A program made the position numbers and the translations under genes. From Verrucomicrobiales bacterium (GTDB taxonomy: Bacteria; Verrucomicrobiota; Verrucomicrobiia; Verrucomicrobiales; DEV007), in assembly GCA_002708885.1 (NCBI GenBank), contig PAPL01000086.1:7704-19143 (forward strand): a stretch of 11,440 nt of DNA. The letters run 5' to 3'. The notes beneath the pieces are model-generated. The model did no database searches. It was not told the DNA's origin and saw only the letters and a program-made list of their open reading frames with translations. Shown piece after piece: positions 6,845 through 11,440 of this stretch. The first letter of the stretch is position 1; every line of letters starts with the position of its first letter.

Positions 6845-9051
6845 CTCATGATCCCAAAATGAGCTAACCTGCTAATCTCTTCCATGGTTGTATTGCCAGC
6901 CATCACTTGTAGCATCCCTTCCTGATAGAGTGACAAGACCCCATCCTTTGCAGCCTCTTTCCGCATTTCAGCCATAGGGGTTCCAGAAGCTATCATTTCT
7001 GCAATATTTGCATTGACTGGGCACATTTCCATCAAAGCGACTCTGCCCAAGTATCCAGTCCCGTTACATTCATCACAACCTGATGACGCGAAAACAGGAT
7101 CCTCCATCGGACTTTTAATAAGGCCATTCTTATAGAAAAATTCTTGGAGTTTTCGTGAAACAGGCACTGGTCGCTTGCAATATCCGCACAATCGTTTTAC
7201 TAAGCGCTGAGCCTGACTCAGGGCAAGCGCGTCAGCTAACAGATACGGTTCTACCCCCATCGATATTAGTCGCGAAACGGCTCTGAGCGAATCATTTGCA
7301 TGCAAAGTTGTCAAAACTAAATGGCCAGTCAAAGCAGAATTAATAGCCGCCGTGGCCGTCTCCTCATCTCTTGACTCTCCCACTAATATAACGTCAGGAT
7401 CGGCCCTCAGGAGGGCCCGTAAACCAGTAGCAAAATTAATGCCATGAAACTCATCAGTTTGGGTCTGATTTATACCCTCTATCTCATACTCAATGGGATC
7501 CTCTATCGTATGAATATTCATATGATCTTCATTGATTGAGTTTATAAATGCATAAAGAGTGGTCGTTTTACCTGATCCAGTAGGCCCCGTGACTAATACG
7601 AGGCCCTGGTCCCTCTTCATTGTCGAATTAACTATGCCCAATTGACGCTCTGACATATTCAATTCACTCAGTTCCTTGATACCATCTTGCTTATCAAGAA
7701 ATCTCATTGTTAGCTTCTGATTTTCTTTCCTGCAAGGCACTGCCGACACACGAACATCAATACGTTTTTGCCCAATCTTCAATCCGAACCTTGCGTCCTG
7801 AAGGTCCTGATGCTGGTGCCCCATGTTTGAGTAGTTTTTGAACAGAGCAATGAACCTCGGTAACTGCTCCTCTGAACAGGAATGGATGACTTTCAATGAA
7901 CCGTCAATCCGCGCTCTGAACCGAGCCGTGTTAAAGTACTTTTCCACATGCAGATCTGATCCCCTACTCGAAATGGCCCTAAATAGAATCCACTTTAACA
8001 CATCTTCGGGAGCAGTGTTAGGATTAGACGGATTCAAATCGGCAATGTCCACCGGATCAATCTCCAGTAAGTTCTGATCCTCAGAATAATAAAGCTCACC
8101 GGACTCAATGATGTCTTGCCTTTGAACTCCCCTGCCCCTGCTCCTTGCTATGGCTGAACGGATCGAATCGCCATCAGCCAAAATAGGTATTATTTCGACT
8201 CCCTCATGACCATCTGACAACCATTCATCTTCGAATCCGTATACCTTTTCGTTTTCGCATAAAAGATACAAGATACCATCACCTTCATACATTGGATAAA
8301 CGACATGTTTTTCCAATAATTGATCTGAGAAAGCGGTTTGGTTTGGAGCATCGTCTGGGTTAAAGCATGGCTTGCCATTCAATAAATAGAAAAAAGCCAC
8401 TCCATAATGCCGTGGCAATCCCTTATAATCGGTTGGACTCATCACCACAATCCCCTCATTCTCAATAACCAATGCATTCCACTTATCTTTTTCTGAATCA
8501 GTCAAAGGATAATTGTTAATGAACCAATTCAATATTGATATTGGTTCAGCAGATGCGGGAGGAGGCAGTATATCTTCAAGTGGGCTAATTGCTGATAAGG
8601 GCTTAAAATCCAAACGAGACTGAAGGTCTTCGAATATCGTCATGTAACTCAATTTGGATATGACAACTTTAACACATAAATAATCAGGAATTCCCCAAGT
8701 ATCATCTGACGCAGGATTAAAATGGCCTAGTATCAGTAATGGCCCAACAGTTCCTATCGGAACCCAGGGCTCATCGCCAGAAGGCATTCGACCTATTGTT
8801 CTTAGTAGGTTCTCTGCATCAGCTGAGCACGATTCGCGCGGAAGATGGACAGGCGGAAGCCCTGATTTAATAGCAATTTGATCCATGTCTAACTCTTCAG
8901 AAGAAGATTGCTTACTCTCACCGGCTCCTTGATGAATTTCACTTCCTTTCAAGGGGTCGTCCTGCAATTTTTCGGATGAATTACCATCAAAATCCGTAAG
9001 CTCCGTTACCAGGAACCTTGAATTAGAACCATACTCTTCAGGATTATTCAT
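6841..9051 (-). CDS. GspE/PilB-family assembly ATPase (type II secretion or type IV pilus) with long N-terminal region
   Basis: 736 residues, longer than typical GspE (about 500) or PilB (about 570). This cytoplasmic hexameric ATPase drives pseudopilin or pilin assembly by turning the GspF/PilC platform. The C-terminal half is canonical: N2 domain with SSRGSDLHVE (GSDLH 364-368), Walker A GPTGSGKT (489-496, K495), Asp box HTIEDPIEYE (514 onward), Walker B DVILVGESRDEET (553-565, catalytic E559; the usual GEIRD reads GESRD), His box TGHLVLTTLHAND (575-587), and a tetracysteine zinc site CGYC (622-625) plus CDEC (659-662), which marks extension ATPases rather than retracting PilT. The first 350 residues contain an acidic, Ser-rich start (1-90) and what look like two copies of an MshEN/N1-type fold, about 95-150 and 248-305; this is a pattern judgement. 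It is the last gene of the cluster, 17 bp after a pseudopilin gene. GspE and PilB cannot be told apart here, so no symbol is given. Confidence 0.96.
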   Translation of the reverse strand: MNNPEEYGSNSRFLVTELTDFDGNSSEKLQDDPLKGSEIHQGAGESKQSSSEELDMDQIAIKSGLPPVHLPRESCSADAENLLRTIGRMPSGDEPWVPIGTVGPLLILGHFNPASDDTWGIPDYLCVKVVISKLSYMTIFEDLQSRLDFKPLSAISPLEDILPPPASAEPISILNWFINNYPLTDSEKDKWNALVIENEGIVVMSPTDYKGLPRHYGVAFFYLLNGKPCFNPDDAPNQTAFSDQLLEKHVVYPMYEGDGILYLLCENEKVYGFEDEWLSDGHEGVEIIPILADGDSIRSAIARSRGRGVQRQDIIESGELYYSEDQNLLEIDPVDIADLNPSNPNTAPEDVLKWILFRAISSRGSDLHVEKYFNTARFRARIDGSLKVIHSCSEEQLPRFIALFKNYSNMGHQHQDLQDARFGLKIGQKRIDVRVSAVPCRKENQKLTMRFLDKQDGIKELSELNMSERQLGIVNSTMKRDQGLVLVTGPTGSGKTTTLYAFINSINEDHMNIHTIEDPIEYEIEGINQTQTDEFHGINFATGLRALLRADPDVILVGESRDEETATAAINSALTGHLVLTTLHANDSLRAVSRLISMGVEPYLLADALALSQAQRLVKRLCGYCKRPVPVSRKLQEFFYKNGLIKSPMEDPVFASSGCDECNGTGYLGRVALMEMCPVNANIAEMIASGTPMAEMRKEAAKDGVLSLYQEGMLQVMAGNTTMEEISRLAHFGIMS

Positions 9052-9068
9052 TTTTTATTTCTTTAAAT

Positions 9069-9569
9069 TCAACGGCCCGCAGGTAGGAAATCTTCAGGGA
9101 ATTCATAATTTAGACCATAATCAGATCCATCGAACTTCACCCATACACCGACACCGTATTCGCCCGGCCATATCACAACGAACTGGTTACCGTTCCATTG
9201 AAGCCTAAAGTCTGAAACCGAAGAACTCACAACAGGATGCCAGTCTTGTCTTAGGAAGGGAGACCCTGGGGCAGGATCAACATGCCCCCTCCACTGCAAG
9301 GTCCTTATTATAGAAATCTCTTCAGCTGCCAGAGAATCATCAGCCTCTAGCTTTATATCGTAATTGAGCTGGCTATGCTTTTTAACTGCTTTATTCAGAG
9401 TCTCAGAAAAATCCTTAACTAGAACCTCCTTTGAATTACTGAGGACTCCACTGAGTTGCGGTATAGCGATACTGGTAATTATACCCAACATCGTCACTAC
9501 AATCATCAGCTCTACGATGCTAAAGCCACGAACGCGATTAACATCAATTAAGTACTTTCCATGATTCAT
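9069..9569 (-). CDS. Pseudopilin / type IV pilin-like protein (fourth of the cluster)
   Basis: 166 residues with a class-III prepilin leader MNHGKYLIDVNRVRG, cleavage expected between G15 and F16, then F-S-I-V-E with Glu at mature position 5 and a hydrophobic helix LMIVVTMLGIITSIAIPQL. The positively charged end of the leader (NRVRG) is standard for prepilin peptidase (GspO/PilD). The mature part has about 151 residues. After the helix comes an amphipathic extension (NSKEVLVKDFSETLNKAVKKH), and the C-terminal half is Trp/Gly/Asp-rich and probably a beta-sheet head. It could be a GspH- or GspG-like minor pseudopilin; the sequence does not decide. It sits 17 bp before the assembly ATPase gene and 39 bp after the preceding pilin, so all are probably cotranscribed. 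No Shine-Dalgarno is seen upstream of the ATG. Confidence 0.92.
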   Translation of the reverse strand: MNHGKYLIDVNRVRGFSIVELMIVVTMLGIITSIAIPQLSGVLSNSKEVLVKDFSETLNKAVKKHSQLNYDIKLEADDSLAAEEISIIRTLQWRGHVDPAPGSPFLRQDWHPVVSSSVSDFRLQWNGNQFVVIWPGEYGVGVWVKFDGSDYGLNYEFPEDFLPAGR

Positions 9570-9608
9570 ATTTTAAATAAATTGAGGGATTCCTTTCACC
9601 TCGATCAG

Positions 9609-10010
9609 TCAATAATAAATTTCGCCATAGGGTCCCCTGAGCTGAACCTTGGATATTTTCCCAATATCTGTCGGTAATGATATTTGATATCCAGAGGGCA
9701 TGTATTCGAATAAGTTAGAAGGGGCGAAGGCGAGGTAAGAAGACAAGAGGCTGTACCGACCCTGAGCATTGGACTGCCGATTCCAATATTCATTCGCATT
9801 TTCATGCCCATTCGCCTGCACATAACTGACCAGTGCGATATTAAGCGCCTCGGCCCTTGAAATTGCCATGTTTGTTTCGCTGTCCTGCTTCACAGCTACA
9901 ATGTTGGGTATTGCAAGAAAAGTAATGATCCCGATTATTGCAACAGCAGCTAAGACCTCCACCAAGGAAAATCCATAGCATCTATTGCAGGTATTTATTT
10001 TATTTTTCAT
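9609..10010 (-). CDS. Pseudopilin / type IV pilin-like protein (third of the cluster)
   Basis: 133 residues starting at the ATG at 10010. The longer in-frame start at 10076 would overlap the previous gene by 61 bp and give an over-long leader; the start at 10010 yields the leader MKNKINTCNRCYG, cleaved between G13 and F14, a normal length with positive charge. The mature N-terminus is F-S-L-V-E with Glu5, followed by the helix VLAAVAIIGIITFLAIPNIV. The amphipathic segment ISRAEALNIALVSYVQANG resembles those of the neighbouring pilins, so these are probably paralogues. The C-terminus is short and Tyr-rich, ending GEIYY. Two cysteines in the leader peptide are unusual. The gene begins 5 bp after the stop of the preceding pilin, which implies translational coupling. 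Role: subunit of the pseudopilus or pilus tip; exact GspG/H/I/J equivalence cannot be stated. Confidence 0.9.
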   Translation of the reverse strand: MKNKINTCNRCYGFSLVEVLAAVAIIGIITFLAIPNIVAVKQDSETNMAISRAEALNIALVSYVQANGHENANEYWNRQSNAQGRYSLLSSYLAFAPSNLFEYMPSGYQISLPTDIGKISKVQLRGPYGEIYY

Positions 10011-10015
10011 TTCTA

Positions 10016-10567
10016 TCAGGGGAATAATTCTACTTTTGGGTAAGTGTTTTTGTTGTTTGGATCCGGATACTCCCACGCTGAAAGTGTTAAGTATTGGCCT
10101 GTCTTTTGCATCGCTCCGCTGATAATCTTATTTGACGCAAATGGGAAAGATGTACTCGAAAAATGCTCATAAGTATCCTCGTCCAAATAATCCCTAATCA
10201 AATCCAGCCTCCCTTGTACACCACCAGAACTACGTGAATTTCTTGGTATGCCTGGTGCATCTGTCCAATAATTCATTGCAAAATTATATTTATTTCTTAC
10301 ATAGGATACTGTCCGCTCCATTACTAGGTTAGGATTGTTAGGATCAGGCCTTTCATAACCTCCGACTTGCCCTGCGACCCAGTTATTAACGGCCGATTGA
10401 AGCGTTGCCTGTTGTTGCCTAGCAACCACATTTCTGGAGTCCTGAGCCGCATTAGAAAATGAATTAATGACAATTGCAGCCATTATCGAAACAATGCCGA
10501 GCACAAGCAATAACTCCACCAAAGAAAACCCGGCATTTGTCTCGGTTCCTATCTTTGATGTGTTCAT
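10016..10567 (-). CDS. Pseudopilin / type IV pilin-like protein (second of the cluster, largest)
   Basis: 183 residues. The leader MNTSKIGTETNAG (cleavage G13/F14) has no net positive charge and carries Glu at residue 9, odd for a prepilin leader, where Lys/Arg normally precede the Gly. The mature start F-S-L-V-E with Glu5 and the helix LLLVLGIVSIMAAIVINSF are typical. A long amphipathic stretch follows (RNVVARQQQATLQSAVNNWV). The head domain is rich in Asn, Asp, Pro, Tyr and Ser, with DPNNPN and DPNNKN stretches that could form loops or a calcium-binding turn, as in GspG-type pseudopilins; no full calcium site can be claimed. At about 170 mature residues it is the largest of the set. It lies 104 bp after the first pilin gene with a stem-loop between them, and 5 bp before the third. 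No clear Shine-Dalgarno, only AAG near the ATG. Confidence 0.92.
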   Translation of the reverse strand: MNTSKIGTETNAGFSLVELLLVLGIVSIMAAIVINSFSNAAQDSRNVVARQQQATLQSAVNNWVAGQVGGYERPDPNNPNLVMERTVSYVRNKYNFAMNYWTDAPGIPRNSRSSGGVQGRLDLIRDYLDEDTYEHFSSTSFPFASNKIISGAMQKTGQYLTLSAWEYPDPNNKNTYPKVELFP

Positions 10568-10612
10568 CTTAAGATCTTTATAAGGCTAATTTATTAAGGC
10601 TTGTTGAATTAA

Positions 10613-10641
10613 GGGCCCCTCAACTGAACGCTGAGGAGCCC
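10613..10641 (-). terminator. Stem-loop between the first and second pilin genes (attenuator or mRNA-stabilising hairpin)
   Basis: Arms at 10613-10622 and 10632-10641 pair over 10 bp around a 9-base loop. In minus-strand RNA the single imperfect position is a G-U wobble, whereas in plus-strand RNA it would be a C-A mismatch, so the structure suits the minus strand on which the pilins are read. It lies 31 bp after the stop of the first pilin gene. The following bases (TTAATT) are only a weak U-tract, which fits partial termination or 3' protection better than a strict stop. This is a common arrangement behind a major pilin that must outnumber the genes downstream. Confidence 0.65.
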
Positions 10642-10671
10642 CTATCTCATACTTGATGATTTTAATTAATA

Positions 10672-11067
10672 TTATCTTGGAGAATAAACGATCATCTTAG
10701 CTTGTGCATCATATGAAAGATGCTGAGACGCTGCCATTTTTTCTTCATCAGTAAGATTTGGAACCTTGAAAACAGTACTATCAAATCCAGAATCTTTACT
10801 TCCAGTTAGGCCAGGGCTAACGATCCGGTTAACGATCGCATTAACGCTCGATGACGATCCCAAATCAGCTCCAGCAGCGACTGCGGATGCACACACAGAT
10901 GCAAGGTTCTGCGCATTGCGTTTAGCCTTACTGTTGTTGGCTTGATCTGTAATATTTCCAATAGTTGGTACAGCAATAGCGGCAATGATACCAATGACTG
11001 CTATTACAACAAGCATCTCCACAAGGCTGAAGCCAGCCTTAACGTTTTTGACTATATTTGTCTTCAT
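10672..11067 (-). CDS. Major-pseudopilin-like / type IV pilin-like protein (first of the cluster)
   Basis: 131 residues. The leader MKTNIVKNVKAG is positively charged and is cleaved between G12 and F13. The mature protein starts F-S-L-V-E (Glu5) and continues with a textbook pilin helix MLVVIAVIGIIAAIAVPTIG. The mature length is about 119 residues. The amphipathic segment SKAKRNAQNLASVCASAVAAG is followed by a small Ser/Val-rich head ending in MIVYSPR. A single Cys lies in the helix, so there is no disulfide-bonded D-region as in classical type IVa pilins. First position in the pilin run, a strong upstream gap for a promoter and a stem-loop just behind it suggest that this is the abundant subunit. 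Its style resembles small pseudopilin-like proteins I associate with Verrucomicrobia, from memory only. No Shine-Dalgarno precedes the ATG. Confidence 0.93.
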   Translation of the reverse strand: MKTNIVKNVKAGFSLVEMLVVIAVIGIIAAIAVPTIGNITDQANNSKAKRNAQNLASVCASAVAAGADLGSSSSVNAIVNRIVSPGLTGSKDSGFDSTVFKVPNLTDEEKMAASQHLSYDAQAKMIVYSPR

Positions 11068-11121
11068 AATGATATTCTTTTGTTAAGTATTTATTTGCGT
11101 GGCTTTTATTCGCCTTTATAG

Positions 11122-11150
11122 AGAATATGATTATTATTAATATTCTGCAA
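11122..11150 (-). promoter_or_regulatory. Candidate promoter for the pilin genes
   Basis: On the minus strand TTGCAG (plus 11145-11150) and TATTCT (plus 11122-11127) are 17 bases apart, each four of six matches to the sigma-70 boxes. The start would be near 11115, giving a leader of about 48 bases. The region is so AT-rich that chance matches are likely. Confidence 0.3.
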
Positions 11151-11265
11151 GTCTTTTTTATAATAATTATAGTTATTATGTTATTTTTTTATATAAATTT
11201 AATATATCCTAATTAATATAGATACAAATTTCTTAAGGCTTTAAATCCTATTTTGCCTATAAAAT

Positions 11266-11283
11266 CAGCTAATTGCAGCTAAT
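11266..11283. repeat. Short tandem direct repeat CAGCTAAT x2
   Basis: CAGCTAAT occurs at 11266-11273 and again at 11276-11283, a period of 10 bp or about one helical turn, 12 bp beyond the stop of the GspF/PilC-like gene and about 130 bp upstream of the candidate pilin promoter. Same-face tandem sites can be protein-binding, but an 8-bp repeat in AT-rich DNA may be chance. Confidence 0.35.
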
Positions 11284-11294
11284 ATTTGAATAAC

Positions 11295-11440
11295 TCAGTG
11301 GTGAACCTGAACTTTGGCCGGAGGTACGGCATTATCACTCGAACTGGGTAGCATGTGTTGCCCAAGATTAAATATGGGGGAATAAATAGCATAAATGAGG
11401 AACCCAACGAGTGCCCCTAAAATTACAATGGTCACTGGTT
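11295..11440 (-). CDS. C-terminal end of a GspF/PilC-like inner-membrane platform protein (5' end outside window)
   Basis: On the minus strand an open frame enters at 11438 and ends with the TGA at 11295-11297, giving 47 residues. The visible sequence begins PVTIVILGALVGFLIYAIYS, then PIFNLGQHML, then a polar tail ending KVQVHH. A last transmembrane helix of the form P-x-x-I-x-x-x-G-x-x-V-G-F followed by A-x-Y-x-P-I-F-x-L is the characteristic C-terminus of GspF/PilC proteins, which sit in the inner membrane and couple the assembly ATPase to pilin insertion. Its place immediately upstream of four pilin genes and a GspE/PilB ATPase supports the call. The tail after the helix (about 25 residues) is longer than usual in the family. 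Only the end is visible, so domain number cannot be checked. Confidence 0.82.
   Translation of the reverse strand, partial: PVTIVILGALVGFLIYAIYSPIFNLGQHMLPSSSDNAVPPAKVQVHH

Larger units (their letters stand above)
11068..11294. other. AT-rich gap upstream of the pilin genes
   Basis: 227 bp without a gene, strongly AT-rich, between the stop of the GspF/PilC-like gene and the first pilin. It probably contains the pilin promoter and the end of the upstream transcript. No clean terminator hairpin was found for the upstream gene and no sigma-54 box (TGGC-N8-TGC) was seen. Confidence 0.6.

Noticed and set aside
9609..10076. Longer start for the third pilin at 10076
   Set aside because: It would overlap the second pilin gene by 61 bp and place 35 residues before the cleavage site. 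The ATG at 10010 gives a normal 13-residue leader.
11068..11294. Replication origin or attachment site in the AT-rich gap
   Set aside because: No DnaA-box cluster, iterons or integrase gene was seen. AT richness alone upstream of a pilin promoter is expected.

Overview
The window reads as chromosomal DNA of a Gram-negative, moderately AT-leaning bacterium. It has a lipoprotein, a type II secretion/type IV pilus (T2SS/T4P) gene set with four class-III prepilins, an Hsp90 (HtpG), and a large membrane-anchored FtsK/SpoIIIE-like ATPase. The style of the prepilins (GFSLVEMLVVIAVIG followed by a short pseudopilin body) and of the FtsK-like protein resembles proteins I associate with the Planctomycetes-Verrucomicrobia group. 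A verrucomicrobial (Opitutae-like) host is my best guess, but it rests on recollection of family style, not on a search. Hardly any gene start has a clear Shine-Dalgarno sequence.

Layout. (i) 1-4008, plus strand: the last 42 codons of an unknown small helical protein overlap by 8 bp a 1295-aa protein. That protein has an N-terminal coiled coil, two membrane segments, a second coiled coil and three tandem FtsK-like modules, of which only the middle one keeps Walker A and Walker B residues. This architecture recalls the EccC/EssC motor ATPases of type VII secretion rather than the chromosome translocase FtsK. (ii) 4074-5918, plus: a complete htpG, preceded by a good sigma-70-like promoter whose predicted start site lies almost on the ATG. 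(iii) 5919-6400: mostly intergenic, holding a small minus-strand coiled-coil ORF (6001-6207). (iv) 6401-6844, plus: a small secreted lipoprotein of beta-barrel-like composition. (v) 6841-11440, minus: a T2SS/T4P-like cluster. In transcription order it is the C-terminus of a GspF/PilC-like inner-membrane protein, an AT-rich gap with a candidate promoter, a major-pseudopilin-like gene, a stem-loop, three more pseudopilins in tight succession, and a GspE/PilB-type assembly ATPase. The lipoprotein gene and the ATPase gene converge and share the palindrome TTAA as their two stop codons.

How the genes work together. The minus-strand cluster should build a pseudopilus or pilus. The ATPase powers the GspF/PilC platform, which assembles prepilins after cleavage and N-methylation by a prepilin peptidase encoded elsewhere. 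The stem-loop behind the first pilin gene would let that pilin be made in excess of the minor ones. The FtsK-like protein and its upstream partner form a separate two-gene unit, possibly a divergent type VII-like export or membrane motor module; that part is inference. No tRNA, rRNA, CRISPR array, insertion sequence or phage gene was seen.
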